Source of the DNA: Verrucomicrobiales bacterium
GTDB taxonomy: Bacteria; Verrucomicrobiota; Verrucomicrobiia; Verrucomicrobiales; DEV007
Assembly: GCA_029213005.1 (NCBI GenBank)
Contig: JARGPI010000035.1
Span: forward strand, 1 to 64,000
DNA length: 64,000 bases
Direction: 5' to 3'
Both the position numbers and the translations under genes were made by a program. Under the pieces are notes generated by a model. The model did not search any database. It had not been told where the DNA came from and saw nothing but the letters and a program-made list of their open reading frames with translations. This document shows, one piece after another, positions 26,888 through 36,302 of this stretch (positions are counted from its first letter, which is position 1; every line of letters starts with the position of its first letter).

Positions 26888-28267
26888 CTAGAAAAGTTCG
26901 TGAATCGGCTCGTGACCAAAATCAACCAGTGGGAAGGGGCGTCCCGCAGGGCCGGGGAGGTGGCCTGTGTGATCGAGGCCGAGTCCTTTGAAAATAGTGG
27001 CGACGATATCTTCCGGGCCGACGGGGCGGTCAGCTGGAGTCGCTCCAATCGGGTCGCTTTTTCCGACGACACGTCCTCCCTGAACTCCGCCACCTGCAAA
27101 TGAGCAGGTGAAACACTGCGGCCAGTGATCCCGACCGCCAGCCGGATTGATCTTTGGCGTCCGACCGAACTCAGCGAGCCCGGTCACCATCGTGGTATCG
27201 AGCATACCGCGTTGTTCGAGATCTTCGAGGAGCGCGGAGTAGGCCTGATCATACATCGGCGCCACCTCGGTCTTCATTTGCTGAACCGAGATAAAGGGTT
27301 TTGATCCGTGGATGTCCCAGGATAGTTGATTGAACACCGTCAAAAAGGTATTAACAGTAACGAAGCGAACTCCATTCTCTACCAGTCGCCGGGCGAGGAG
27401 GAAACATTGGCCGACGCGGTTCATGCCGTATCTTTCGCGAGTGGAGTCCTTTTCTTTCGATAGATCAAAGGCGCTTCGAGCCTGCTCACTGGTCATGAGC
27501 CGGAAAGCGGAATGAAAATTCTCATCGAGAAGTCGGGCGTCTTCACTTTCTTCGAATCCTTTGATTGACTGATCCACGATATCCCGCATCGCGCGGCGGC
27601 GCTCCAGTCTCGAGGCTCCGATTTGATCGGGAGGTAACAAGTCGGGGACTTTAAAATTCGGCTTCGATGGATCGGCCATCAGCGCAAAGGGATCCTGGGC
27701 TTTCCCGAGAAATCCTCCGGCCTGTCCGTTTGGTAAATTTCCACCACCACGCCCCATCAACTCGGGCAGCACGACAAAGGGCGGGAGATCGCCGCGACGC
27801 CCCATCAGGTAACTGGCGACGGCGCCAGCATGCGGGGTGTGAACTCCGCCGGTGAAGCGGCGACCGGTTTGCATCATCTGCCAACCGGCATCGTGAACCG
27901 CTGCGCCGTCGTGATGACAGGAGCGAACCAGCGAAAATTTATCCGCGACTTTGGCATGGAGCGGCAGGATTTCCGAGACTTCGAATTCGCCCGATTTGGT
28001 TCGAATCGGTTTAAAGGGGCCCCGGATTTCAGAGGGCGCATGCGGCTTCATATCCCAGAGATCCATATTACTCGGGCCGCCGAGGTTAAAAATCATGATA
28101 CAGGACTTCTCGTCGTTCCCCGCATTGACCTGCCCCCGTTCCTTCGCCGCGAGATATTGGGGCAGCGACAGGCCAATCGGCCCGAGCGCTCCCACGGTGA
28201 GAAATTCGCGGCGGGAGCGTCCCTGTCCACAGATCGGAGCTTTGCCTTCGGCTAAAAAATCAAACAT
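26888..28267 (-). CDS. DUF1501 protein with Tat-type signal
   Basis: This is a 459-residue exported protein of the DUF1501 (sulfatase-like alkaline phosphatase superfamily) group. The N-terminus MFDFLAEGKAPICGQGRSRR is followed by EFLTVGALGPIGLSL, fitting a twin-arginine signal (SRREFL), so I start at ATG 28267 rather than 28393. Family blocks include IMIFNLGGPSNMDLWDMKP, VRSCHHDGAAVHDAGWQMM and GLAEFGRTPKIN. It is the first gene of the three-gene operon with the DUF1549/1553 and cytochrome-WD40 proteins. Tat export suggests folding or cofactor loading in the cytoplasm. Confidence 0.92.
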   Translation of the reverse strand: MFDFLAEGKAPICGQGRSRREFLTVGALGPIGLSLPQYLAAKERGQVNAGNDEKSCIMIFNLGGPSNMDLWDMKPHAPSEIRGPFKPIRTKSGEFEVSEILPLHAKVADKFSLVRSCHHDGAAVHDAGWQMMQTGRRFTGGVHTPHAGAVASYLMGRRGDLPPFVVLPELMGRGGGNLPNGQAGGFLGKAQDPFALMADPSKPNFKVPDLLPPDQIGASRLERRRAMRDIVDQSIKGFEESEDARLLDENFHSAFRLMTSEQARSAFDLSKEKDSTRERYGMNRVGQCFLLARRLVENGVRFVTVNTFLTVFNQLSWDIHGSKPFISVQQMKTEVAPMYDQAYSALLEDLEQRGMLDTTMVTGLAEFGRTPKINPAGGRDHWPQCFTCSFAGGGVQGGRVVGKSDPIGATPADRPVGPEDIVATIFKGLGLDHTGHLPGPAGRPFPLVDFGHEPIHELF

Positions 28268-28451
28268 GATAAAATTCGGTTCAGACTTATCCCCAGCGTC
28301 CTTTAGAAGGTCCCTTCCGTCTTGTAAGGCTGCCTGTGGTTTTGGTATATTTCGATCAACGCGATGACGGGATGCCCGATTCGATTTTGCCAAATTGTTA
28401 AGAAAACTTAAATTTTTATGGAAACCATAGAGAACGCTGGCATGATACGGT

Positions 28452-29378
28452 ATGGCAGGCAGTGATTTTCCCCAACCGTCGGCTGATCAGCTCTCTGGCC
28501 GTCAGCGGTTTTTTGTATTTGGACTGAACAAGTCCGGAACTACATTTTTGCAATCTTTGATCAATTCGCATCCTTCGGCTTCCTGTCCGAGTGAGCATCA
28601 TTTTCTTTCAATCTGGAAAGTGATCAACAGCGGTCTGGAGGGGTATCGAAAGGTAATCGAGGATTTCGACGAAAAGACTTCCCGACAGGGAGTGGCTTTT
28701 AATGAGGAGATTACGGGCCGTGATACCTATCGCGCCTGGTTGGATTCTCTATTTCTCACGGCATGCCGGGAAGGGGATACTCATGTCGGGCTGAATGATA
28801 ACAGTCTGGATTCCAATCTGGACTTTCACGCTGAGTTATTTCCTGACTCGAAGTTTCTTTTTATTCTCCGTGATCCCAGAGACGTCGCGGTTTCTTTATA
28901 TTATCACCGCAAGCGAACTGAAGACGGTTTTGATATACCGCTGTCCAGGATTGCGAGTTCGGTGGGGAAAAAGTGGGTTTCCGTGATAGAGAATGTGACC
29001 AACTTCAGTGAAAAATATCCGGGGCGGATCGAAATCGTTCGCTACGAAGATCTGATTTCAGATTCGAAACAGTCGAGTCTTTCCCGAATTCTGAAGTTTC
29101 TGGGGTTGCCCGCCTCTGGCTCGATCACTGCAGCGATGTTTGAGGCGAATGACATCGCCCGCCTCCGCAAAAAAGAGGCGACTGTACAGGGTACAGTCGA
29201 AAATGGTACAGGGTGCAGTCCCGAAACGAACTATGGTTTTTACCGGACCGGCACCAAAGGAGGGTGGCGCGAAGAGCTTTCGGAAGCTGACATTGAGTCG
29301 ATCGAAAGCAGTGCGGGGCGGTTGATGAAAAAACTTCTCTATCCGCTGGTCTCTCAGGGTGAACCGGTTCCGGCATGA
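28452..29378 (+). CDS. PAPS-dependent sulfotransferase, carrying an in-frame 39-bp element
   Basis: This is a 308-residue cytosolic sulfotransferase. The 5'-phosphosulfate loop is FVFGLNKSGTTFLQSLINSH (near residues 18-37) and the 3'-phosphate block is FILRDPRDVAVSLYYHRKR. The C-terminal GFYRTGTKGGWREEL matches the family FxRKGxxGDWK motif. Codons 244-256 are a copy of the 39-bp element (TVQGTVENGTGCS), placed between an RLRKKEA helix and the GFYR motif, which is a surface loop in known structures. The stop overlaps the GT61 start by ATGA. The pair could sulfate and extend an exopolysaccharide, which fits a marine organism that also carries a sulfatase. The acceptor is unknown. Confidence 0.88.
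   Translation: MAGSDFPQPSADQLSGRQRFFVFGLNKSGTTFLQSLINSHPSASCPSEHHFLSIWKVINSGLEGYRKVIEDFDEKTSRQGVAFNEEITGRDTYRAWLDSLFLTACREGDTHVGLNDNSLDSNLDFHAELFPDSKFLFILRDPRDVAVSLYYHRKRTEDGFDIPLSRIASSVGKKWVSVIENVTNFSEKYPGRIEIVRYEDLISDSKQSSLSRILKFLGLPASGSITAAMFEANDIARLRKKEATVQGTVENGTGCSPETNYGFYRTGTKGGWREELSEADIESIESSAGRLMKKLLYPLVSQGEPVPA
29181..29219. repeat. 39-bp twin-palindrome element, copy 3 (inside the sulfotransferase gene)
   Basis: ACTGTACAGGGTACAGT (29181-29197) and ATGGTACAGGGTGCAGT (29203-29219) are separated by CGAAA. Centres are 22 bp apart. The first unit is a perfect 7-3-7 palindrome. The boundaries coincide with codon boundaries of the host gene. Confidence 0.88.
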
Positions 29379-30184
29379 GTCGATCTCTGAATTTTACGGT
29401 TAACGTCGTCAGTGGGCGGGCGGAGGTTGTGGAGTTGAAAAACGCCCGAGGGTCAATTCAGCACTACTTTCATTTTTTTCTGGGTGGGCTGCTTCCGCTG
29501 ATCAATCACCTCGTGGAACACGGGGAGGACCGGCCTGTTTGTATCCGCACCGACGTGGGACCGATGCATCGGATCCTCGAGGAACTACCGATAAAACTCG
29601 GAGATTCCCCTAACGATGTTGACCATAGTCTGCCCGGCTTTGATTGTTTTCTGGATGAAGATATTGGTCCCGAAGGGATTAATTTGATGACCCCGGAAAT
29701 TCGCGCGCGGATTCTTGACTGGTTTGAGCGAACTCTTCCGCCGGAGCTGGACTCGGGTGATTCACCCAAAGTGATCCTCGTAGAGCGCGCCCGGGATCCG
29801 TTTTTTAATTCGGCAAACGCTGAGGTGAAGACTTCCGGTGCGGACCGGAGATCGATTTCCAATCATAACGAAGTAAAAGATTTACTACAGAAAAAGTATG
29901 GAAACGCTTTCCGGAATGTGGTTTTGGAGAAAGAAAGTATCTATTCTCAATACCGGCTTTTCAGTCGGGCAGATCTGGTAGTGGCTCAGCACGGCGCGGC
30001 TCTCGCTAATATATTTTTTATGTCGGAGGGAAGTCATGTCGTCGAGATTGCACCTCCGTGGGGGAGGGGGCTGAATATGTTCGGGAATCTGTCTCGTCAG
30101 TGCAGAGTCCGGTATTCGCTGATCGAGCAGCAGGAGAATCACTCTCCGGTGGATTTGGACGCATTGCGCCATATACTTGGCTAG
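29375..30184 (+). CDS. Glycosyltransferase family 61 protein
   Basis: This 269-residue protein has the GT61 (DUF563) hallmarks: HYFHFFLGGLLPLINHL near the N-terminus and, near the C-terminus, LVVAQHGAALANIFFMSEGS followed by VVEIAPPW. It probably transfers a pentose or hexose to a cell-surface glycan. It overlaps the sulfotransferase by four bases and ends six bases before tsaD, so all three are likely co-transcribed. The protein is shorter than eukaryotic GT61 members but normal for bacterial ones. Confidence 0.82.
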   Translation: MSRSLNFTVNVVSGRAEVVELKNARGSIQHYFHFFLGGLLPLINHLVEHGEDRPVCIRTDVGPMHRILEELPIKLGDSPNDVDHSLPGFDCFLDEDIGPEGINLMTPEIRARILDWFERTLPPELDSGDSPKVILVERARDPFFNSANAEVKTSGADRRSISNHNEVKDLLQKKYGNAFRNVVLEKESIYSQYRLFSRADLVVAQHGAALANIFFMSEGSHVVEIAPPWGRGLNMFGNLSRQCRVRYSLIEQQENHSPVDLDALRHILG

Positions 30185-30190
30185 TTTTTC

Positions 30191-31219
30191 ATGTCTGGTA
30201 AATCAATCATTCTCGCGATCGAGACTTCCTGTGATGAGACGGCGGTCGCCATCGCTGAAGGCACCGATCGTATTCTCGTCAGCGAAGTGGCGTCGCAAAT
30301 CGATCTTCATTCCCCTTACGGCGGTGTGGTGCCCGAGCTTGCGTCGCGAAATCACAATATCACGCTTCGTCCGCTCGTGGATGTGGCTTTGAAAGAAGCG
30401 GGGCTGAAGATGTCGGATATCGATGCGATTGCCGCGACTTCCGGTCCTGGACTCGCCAGTTCGCTTTTGATTGGCGATACCACCGCTAAAGCGATTGCGG
30501 TCGCAGCTCAAAAGCCGTTTCTCTCCATTAATCACATGGAGGGGCACTTGCTCTCGCCCTTTATTGGCGACCCGCAGGGCGTGCGTCCCAATCTATCTCT
30601 AGTGGTTAGCGGTGGTCACACCATGATTGTAAAAGTCGATTCCGTAGCGAGTTATGACGTGCTCGGGACGACCTTGGACGATGCGGCGGGAGAGGCCTTT
30701 GATAAGGCGGGAAAGATGATGGGTCTGCCCTATCCGGGGGGACCCGAAATCGATCGGCGATCAGAGCATGGTGATCCGACCGCTTTTGATTTTCCCCGGG
30801 CGATGTTAAAAAGTGGGGACTATCAATTCAGTTTCAGCGGTCTGAAGACGGCGGTGAGCCATCGGATCGCCGGGCTTGGAGAGCGTTGGGATGAGAACGA
30901 TGACGACTTGCTGAACGATCTCTGTGCGTCTTTTCAGGCCGCCGTGGTCGAAGTATTGGTCGGTAAGACGATTGCGGCAGCGAGAGCTCACCATGCGTCC
31001 CTGATCACCGTAAGTGGAGGCGTGAGCTGCAACCGGGGCCTGCGTACCGCCATGAAATCCGCGGCTGATAAGATCGGGGTGGAACTGCTCCTCGCCACGC
31101 CGGGGCATTCGACCGATAACGCCGCGATGATTGCTTATGCCGCCGCCTGTCGTCTGGAATCGGGCATCTCCAGCTCCAGTCTGGACCGGGATATCAATCC
31201 GAATCTGCGTCTGGTTTAG
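30191..31219 (+). CDS. tsaD: tRNA N6-threonylcarbamoyladenosine synthase catalytic subunit TsaD
   Basis: This is a 342-residue universal tRNA-modification enzyme that transfers threonylcarbamoyl to A37 of ANN-decoding tRNAs with TsaB/TsaE. N-terminal ILAIETSCDETAVAIAEG, the metal-binding HMEGHL, GGHTMIVKV and the C-terminal SGGVSCNRGLR and PGHSTDNAAMIAY are all intact. Length is standard. It lies downstream of the sulfotransferase-GT61 pair with only six bases between, an odd operon partner for a housekeeping gene. It converges with hslR. Confidence 0.97.
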   Translation: MSGKSIILAIETSCDETAVAIAEGTDRILVSEVASQIDLHSPYGGVVPELASRNHNITLRPLVDVALKEAGLKMSDIDAIAATSGPGLASSLLIGDTTAKAIAVAAQKPFLSINHMEGHLLSPFIGDPQGVRPNLSLVVSGGHTMIVKVDSVASYDVLGTTLDDAAGEAFDKAGKMMGLPYPGGPEIDRRSEHGDPTAFDFPRAMLKSGDYQFSFSGLKTAVSHRIAGLGERWDENDDDLLNDLCASFQAAVVEVLVGKTIAAARAHHASLITVSGGVSCNRGLRTAMKSAADKIGVELLLATPGHSTDNAAMIAYAAACRLESGISSSSLDRDINPNLRLV

Positions 31220-31220
31220 C

Positions 31221-31682
31221 TCAGCGTTTCCGTCCCATCGCCCGGGCGAACTTTTCAAAAGCTTCCAGATCAATCGCGCTTTCATCCATCAATTGATCGA
31301 GCTCCCGGCGTTCCTTTTTGGTGGGACGTCCGCTCCCGGCTTCGCGCGACGGAGAGGCGATTCGATTGGTTCGCCTGATCGAGGCGGCCCGCTCATACTC
31401 CTCCGGTGCGGTGTGATCGATCAGGAAATCGGGGACCAGTTTTGCACCGACCCGTTTACTGAGAATGTCCTTCACCTCGACGTCCTGCGTCATCGGACCT
31501 CGGTCGACTTGAAGCCGGTCTCCCACTCTCACCTGCCGAGAAGGTTTGCCCTTCTGACCATTGATAGTGATGCGATTGTTTTTACAGGCATCCGATGCGA
31601 TCGTCCTGGTTTTGTATAGTCTGGTCGACCAAAGCCATAAATCCAGACGAGTGCTTTCCTCTGCTGTTTCGTCCTTTCCCAT
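31221..31682 (-). CDS. hslR: S4-domain RNA-binding protein, Hsp15-like
   Basis: This is a 153-residue basic protein. Residues about 11-75 form an S4 domain (LDLWLWSTRLYKTRTIASD, then KNNRITINGQKGKPSRQVRVGD). The C-terminal segment is Arg/Lys-rich, as in Hsp15, which rescues stalled 50S subunits carrying nascent chains. The stop is one base from the tsaD stop. It follows ispE by six bases on the minus strand. Hsp15 fits better than YaaA/RqcH-type S4 proteins because of length and tail, but the exact paralogue is uncertain. Confidence 0.85.
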   Translation of the reverse strand: MGKDETAEESTRLDLWLWSTRLYKTRTIASDACKNNRITINGQKGKPSRQVRVGDRLQVDRGPMTQDVEVKDILSKRVGAKLVPDFLIDHTAPEEYERAASIRRTNRIASPSREAGSGRPTKKERRELDQLMDESAIDLEAFEKFARAMGRKR

Positions 31683-31688
31683 ATACTC

Positions 31689-32540
31689 TTAAGCCGTAAA
31701 TCCGCAATAGGTCCAGGTTTCTTCGCCAAAGTGTTCCCGTGCTTTTCTCGATAGAGAATCACCTCCGTCAAAATGCCGGAGTACTGCCAGCATCGTCGAT
31801 CCACTACCTGACAAAAGTGCCGCGTGAACTTCGGGTTGCTTTAGTAGCCATTTCTTCATGTCTCTTAAGATCGGGAATTTCATATAGACAGGGCGCTCCA
31901 GATCGTTTTCCATACTTCCCCACTGGCAAACCTGCGGGATATCAGTTGGGAGATTCATCTCTTTAGATTTTGCCAGATTCTGGTAAGCCCAGGCTGCCGA
32001 GATTTCGAAAGCGGGTTTCATCAGAAAGATCGGGAGTCGCGGAATAGCCTCCTTATCAATCGGTACGACGATCTCGCCCCGCCCGCTGACATCGCAGGGT
32101 TGATCATAGATAAAGAATGGAATGTCAGAGCCTATCGAGGCAGCGAGGTTGGCCAGTTCCTCCGGGGGGATACCAAAATTACCCATCGTATTGATCGATT
32201 TGATCACTGCTGCGGCATCACTACTCCCTCCACCAAGGCCTGCGCCGGAGGGGATCTTTTTGCTGAGATGAATCTTAATTCCCAGCGGTCTTCCGAGGTG
32301 CTTTTCCATCACACGAACCGCTTTGACGACGAGGTTATCTTCGCCGGTCGGTAGTGATGGATCCGAGCAGGTGAACTCTACCTTTTCTTTATCAGTCCAG
32401 GTTAATTCAAGTTGATCGCAAAGCGAGAGGTGAACCATCCGTGATTCGATCGCATGAAAGCCGTCCTCTCTAACTCCACAAACGCGAAGCCAGAGATTGG
32501 TTTTTGCGGGGGCTTTGATGGTATACTTTTCCTGAGTCAT
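31689..32540 (-). CDS. ispE: 4-diphosphocytidyl-2-C-methyl-D-erythritol kinase
   Basis: This is a 283-residue GHMP kinase of the MEP isoprenoid pathway. It shows the N-terminal APAKTNLWLRVCGVREDGFH, the GHMP glycine-rich loop PSGAGLGGGSSDAAAV and the C-terminal LLSGSGSTMLAVL. I start at ATG 32540, since residues upstream (to 32600) are outside the family. It sits between pgeF (eight bases upstream) and hslR (six bases downstream). Confidence 0.95.
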   Translation of the reverse strand: MTQEKYTIKAPAKTNLWLRVCGVREDGFHAIESRMVHLSLCDQLELTWTDKEKVEFTCSDPSLPTGEDNLVVKAVRVMEKHLGRPLGIKIHLSKKIPSGAGLGGGSSDAAAVIKSINTMGNFGIPPEELANLAASIGSDIPFFIYDQPCDVSGRGEIVVPIDKEAIPRLPIFLMKPAFEISAAWAYQNLAKSKEMNLPTDIPQVCQWGSMENDLERPVYMKFPILRDMKKWLLKQPEVHAALLSGSGSTMLAVLRHFDGGDSLSRKAREHFGEETWTYCGFTA

Positions 32541-32547
32541 CGTTTCA

Positions 32548-33216
32548 CTAATTTGGAAAGCCGAGAACGGCGAGGTGACGCCCGGTCTCGCCTTTTTCAA
32601 TCCGGTAACTGTAGTAGCGCTCCAGATCTTTGGAAGTCGACACGCCGCAATCGTGAAAGTGTGAGGTCGCGACTCCCGCGTTTAGACAGTCGCTTTGAAT
32701 TTGCGCGGCAAAGTCTATTTCATAATCCGGAGGACGGATGCAAGGGGCGACTTGAACGATGATATCCTCGCGACGGCTCCCGAATGTTTTCTCCATGAGT
32801 TGCATCGCCTTCACCGCGATGCCCAGCTCGGAGCCTTTCTTGCCGGAATGAACCAGCCCGCAGGCTTTCTTGACCGGGTCGACGAGATATACTGCCCCGC
32901 AATCGGCGACGTAGATACCCAGAAACTGGCCGGGACAATTGGTCACCAACCCGTCGGTTTCGGGAAAATGAGTGCCTTCCGGACCGTCGGAGCCACAAAT
33001 TTCAATGCGGTCCGCGTGAATCTGCTCGCCGGTCGAAAACTGCGCCCGGGCCACTCCCAGCGTCTCCAGACATGAGTTAAAGTGAGGCTGCAGCCGGGCG
33101 ATCGCAGTGTCGCGATCGGTTTTAACGTCGATTTCCGGATGTCGGCAGATAAAGCCGTGGGTCAGTCCCTCGATCGCTTCAAGTGCCGGGTATGTTTCGA
33201 TCCATCGTTGGCTCAT
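32548..33216 (-). CDS. pgeF: Multicopper polyphenol oxidase/laccase-domain purine nucleoside phosphorylase family
   Basis: This is a 222-residue cytosolic YfiH/YlmD-family protein. The family uses one Cys and two His to bind zinc and acts on purine nucleosides; PgeF in E. coli also edits peptidoglycan precursors. Visible blocks are IEGLTHGFICR, GEQIHADRI, FLGIYVADCGAVYLVDP, VHSGKKGSELGI (normally VHAGWRG) and the C-terminal LERYYSYRIEKGETGRH. The altered VHSGKKG loop keeps the His. It is the first gene of the pgeF-ispE-hslR operon. Confidence 0.85.
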   Translation of the reverse strand: MSQRWIETYPALEAIEGLTHGFICRHPEIDVKTDRDTAIARLQPHFNSCLETLGVARAQFSTGEQIHADRIEICGSDGPEGTHFPETDGLVTNCPGQFLGIYVADCGAVYLVDPVKKACGLVHSGKKGSELGIAVKAMQLMEKTFGSRREDIIVQVAPCIRPPDYEIDFAAQIQSDCLNAGVATSHFHDCGVSTSKDLERYYSYRIEKGETGRHLAVLGFPN

Positions 33217-33414
33217 TTTTTAATCGGAATTAAACAGTCGCCGAAAATGGGGCAAATCATAATTCAGGCTTTTTGTTTTGAGTCAAAAAACGCTTTATCA
33301 GATATTACTGCTCCGGTAGGTGCGGTGAATCTAATAGTTGTGAAAATTTTTAGGGATGGTCTGGGCGATTGGATCATTGCAAAGTCGGCGATTCGGTAAA
33401 GGTTTCTTTTTTTG

Positions 33415-34689
33415 ATGGAATTTTCGACCTTTGGAAACCGGCTCACTGGCGGTAGTGGGATTGAGGAATTGATGGATGACCTCGGCAACGCTCTGGTGCT
33501 CGGCGGCCCCGAGACGCGAATGCTGGGCGGAGGTCAGCCTGCGAGGATTCCCGAACTGACCGCGATCTGGAAGGAGCGTCTCGAAGCGATTCTTGCGGAG
33601 GAAGGCGGAGTGGATCGTCTCGTGGGCAGCTATGACCCGCCGAGGGGAAATCCGAAATTTCTCAGTGCCCTGGCCGCGTTACTACATGAATCGTTCGGTT
33701 GGAATGTGACGAGCAAAAATCTTGCGATTACCAATGGGGGGCAGACTGCGTTCTTTTTTCTATTTAATGCCCTCGCCGGCACTTTTCCGGACGGTAGTCG
33801 TAAGAAGGTACTGCTGCCGCTGGTCCCTGAGTATATTGGGTATGCCAACCAGTCTATCGGATCGGATTTTTTCAAGGCGGTGAAACCGAAGATCGAAAAG
33901 ATTGGTGACCATCAGTTCAAATACCGGGTCGATTTTGATGCGCTGGAAATTACCGACGACATCTCTGCGATCTGTGTGTCGCGGCCGACAAATCCCACGG
34001 GGAATGTGCTTACTGATAACGAGATCAAGCACCTCGCCGATATTGCTAAAGAAAACGGGATTCCGTTGATCATTGATAATGCCTACGGAGCGCCCTTTCC
34101 CAATATCTTTTTTGCCGACGCCAATCCCTACTACGATGATCACGTCATACTGACGATGAGCCTCTCGAAAATCGGGTTGCCGGGGACGCGCACCGGGATT
34201 GTGATGGGTAGTGAAAAGGTGGCCGGAGCCGTCGCTTCGATGACGGCGATCGCCGGGCTCGCTAACGGTAATGTGGGTCAGACTATCATGGCGCCGCTGG
34301 TTGAGAGCGGGGAGATTCTGCGTTTATCCCGCGAAGTGGTGAAACCCTTCTATCTGGAAAAATCAAAACAGGCTCAGGCGTGGGTTTCCGAATATTTCGA
34401 CGACGAATTGCCCTACCGCATGCACCTGAGTGAAGGGGCCTTGTTCCTCTGGCTTCACTTCGAGGGGATGCCGATCAGCTCGGAGGTGCTCTACGAACGC
34501 CTCAAAGCCCGCGGTGTTTTGATCGTCTCGGGGCACTACTTTTTCTTTGGGCTCGATGAGGAGTGGCAACACGCGTCGGAATGCATCCGGATGACCTATA
34601 CCATGGCTCCGGAGATCGTGGAGGATGGTATCCGGATTATTGCTGAGGAAGTCGCGAAGGCCTATCAACTCGAGGGTGCCCCGGCTTAG
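33415..34689 (+). CDS. avtA: Valine-pyruvate aminotransferase
   Basis: This is a 424-residue PLP enzyme of fold type I, similar throughout to E. coli AvtA, which interconverts valine/alanine and the matching keto acids. Key blocks: LGGGQPARIPEL, SYDPPRGNPKFLSAL, NLAITNGGQTAFFFLF, VSRPTNPTGNVLTD, IDNAYGAPFPNI, and the PLP lysine in MSLSKIGLPGTRTGI. The C-terminal GALFLWLHFEGMPI and LKARGVLIVSGHYFFFGLD also match. I use ATG 33415. It stands alone, convergent with the BON gene with a four-base overlap of the stops. Confidence 0.93.
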   Translation: MEFSTFGNRLTGGSGIEELMDDLGNALVLGGPETRMLGGGQPARIPELTAIWKERLEAILAEEGGVDRLVGSYDPPRGNPKFLSALAALLHESFGWNVTSKNLAITNGGQTAFFFLFNALAGTFPDGSRKKVLLPLVPEYIGYANQSIGSDFFKAVKPKIEKIGDHQFKYRVDFDALEITDDISAICVSRPTNPTGNVLTDNEIKHLADIAKENGIPLIIDNAYGAPFPNIFFADANPYYDDHVILTMSLSKIGLPGTRTGIVMGSEKVAGAVASMTAIAGLANGNVGQTIMAPLVESGEILRLSREVVKPFYLEKSKQAQAWVSEYFDDELPYRMHLSEGALFLWLHFEGMPISSEVLYERLKARGVLIVSGHYFFFGLDEEWQHASECIRMTYTMAPEIVEDGIRIIAEEVAKAYQLEGAPA

Positions 34690-36176
34690 TTGTCCGGCAC
34701 GTAGAGGCTCGATTGACCGCCAAAGGCGACGAGATTAATCTTCACATCGTTGTGAATATTTCGTCCGCCGGCATTCACGGCGATTTCGTTGAGCGACTGC
34801 CATTGAAACCAAGTATCGACCTTTCCACTCAGAATAGGGACTCCGTTTTGAACCGTCACCTTTACTTCGACGGTCGGGGAGGTGTTGATTAATTCCAGCT
34901 CGGTATTGATTGCCTCCAAAATGGCTTCGTCCGACTTCGGTTCCCATCGTTTCGAGACCGTTAAGTAGTTCGCAACATGAACGACGCCTTTCTGATTAGC
35001 GGCGATTTTTCCCGCCCGCTGCTTTTCAAATTCCGAATCAACCATTCCATAAAGATGGGCGTGAGCACTTTTGGTTTGGGGGATAATGTCAGCGGACTGC
35101 AGATAAGCGTCCCGAGCCACGGCGGCGGAAATGTCTTCTGATATTTCGACATCCGCAGGTCTATCATCGGTGCTGGTCCACACCACCCGGATGCGGTTGT
35201 CGATTTCGTTCACACCAATAGTGTCCCGGGCTATCATCTCCGCGGTGTTTTTCACTGCAAGTCGCGACACATCACCGAGTAAAGTTACCTTTCCTTTTGT
35301 CGAATTGACAGCGATCTGCTCGCCCTCATTTACGGTCAGCGGATGGTAGTTTAAAGCTCTACTGATTGCCTCGCTAATCGATTCGTCGGTGAGATGACGT
35401 TCGGTATCTCTACGCTGCATTCCGTCTCCGGATTCCCAATCAATTTCCAGGCCTTTGGCATCTACTTCGGTGACTCCTGCAATTTGAGCGCACTCGACTG
35501 CCCGGTGTCTTTCCTTCAGATTGGATACCTTGCCGGACAGTATAACTTTCGTGTCATCGACTGATACTTTTAGTTCAGAACTATCCAGAGTAGCGGTCGC
35601 GGCGAGGAGGGCTTCAACCTCGGATTTGATTTCGGCAGCACTTCTTTTCTCCTTCAGTTCGACCTTCAGTTGGTTATCAACTGCGACGACACCAAGTAGG
35701 GAGGATACGCTGGATTCGACGATTCGTTTTTCGGCATAGGAATCGACCATTCCATTGAGCGTCACTTTTCCATTTTCCACGGTTGGAGTGATATTCCAGT
35801 TTTCGGCAGCGAGATTCCATTTCAAAGCCTCGTTAATGTTATTGAGAAGGATGTCATTTTTGACTTCCGGGGCCTCCACCTGAATCTGATTAACCACGGA
35901 CTCAACACCCCGGACCGTCTGAGCTGCCTCGACCGCGTGGTGCGAAGCTTCCAGATTATCCACTGAGCCGGAGAGCGTGACCACTCCGTCCTGAAAAGCA
36001 GCCTTTACATCCTTGGAGCGGATCGCCGTTGATCGGAGGATGCGGTTTTCAATCGCGAGGGCGATGGAAGAGCTGTTTTCCTGAGCCGCTGCAGGCATCG
36101 GGTTAACTAAAGCGCCCGAAGTGAGGAGTAGCCCCGTGAGGAGCAGAGGAGTGGTGAGCGCTGGGAAAATTTTCAT
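34686..36176 (-). CDS. Exported protein with six BON domains
   Basis: This is a 496-residue exported protein. The signal peptide (MKIFPALTTPLLLTGLLLTSG) sets ATG 36176 as the start. The mature part is six consecutive BON domains of about 65-75 residues, each with a GxVxLxGxVxxxxE-type turn, such as VTLSGSVDNLEASHHAVEAA, VTLNGMVDSYAEKRIVESS, VILSGKVSNLKERHRAVECA, VTLLGDVSRLAVKNTAEMIA, AHLYGMVDSEFEKQRAGKIA and PILSGKVDTWFQWQSLNEIA. BON domains bind phospholipid or membranes (OsmY has two, DolP two). Six in a row is unusual. It could buffer the envelope against osmotic stress; this is inference. Confidence 0.88.
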   Translation of the reverse strand: MKIFPALTTPLLLTGLLLTSGALVNPMPAAAQENSSSIALAIENRILRSTAIRSKDVKAAFQDGVVTLSGSVDNLEASHHAVEAAQTVRGVESVVNQIQVEAPEVKNDILLNNINEALKWNLAAENWNITPTVENGKVTLNGMVDSYAEKRIVESSVSSLLGVVAVDNQLKVELKEKRSAAEIKSEVEALLAATATLDSSELKVSVDDTKVILSGKVSNLKERHRAVECAQIAGVTEVDAKGLEIDWESGDGMQRRDTERHLTDESISEAISRALNYHPLTVNEGEQIAVNSTKGKVTLLGDVSRLAVKNTAEMIARDTIGVNEIDNRIRVVWTSTDDRPADVEISEDISAAVARDAYLQSADIIPQTKSAHAHLYGMVDSEFEKQRAGKIAANQKGVVHVANYLTVSKRWEPKSDEAILEAINTELELINTSPTVEVKVTVQNGVPILSGKVDTWFQWQSLNEIAVNAGGRNIHNDVKINLVAFGGQSSLYVPDN

Positions 36177-36302
36177 AGCAGCTACTAATCGCTGGAATCG
36201 CACCAAGCCCGAATTCACCGGAGAAAGGGGTGTTTCGAGACTCCGGACCCGGTGTATCGGGCTTTTTGCAACCCGGGAGGGTGACTCGGGATTGTAAATC
36301 AC

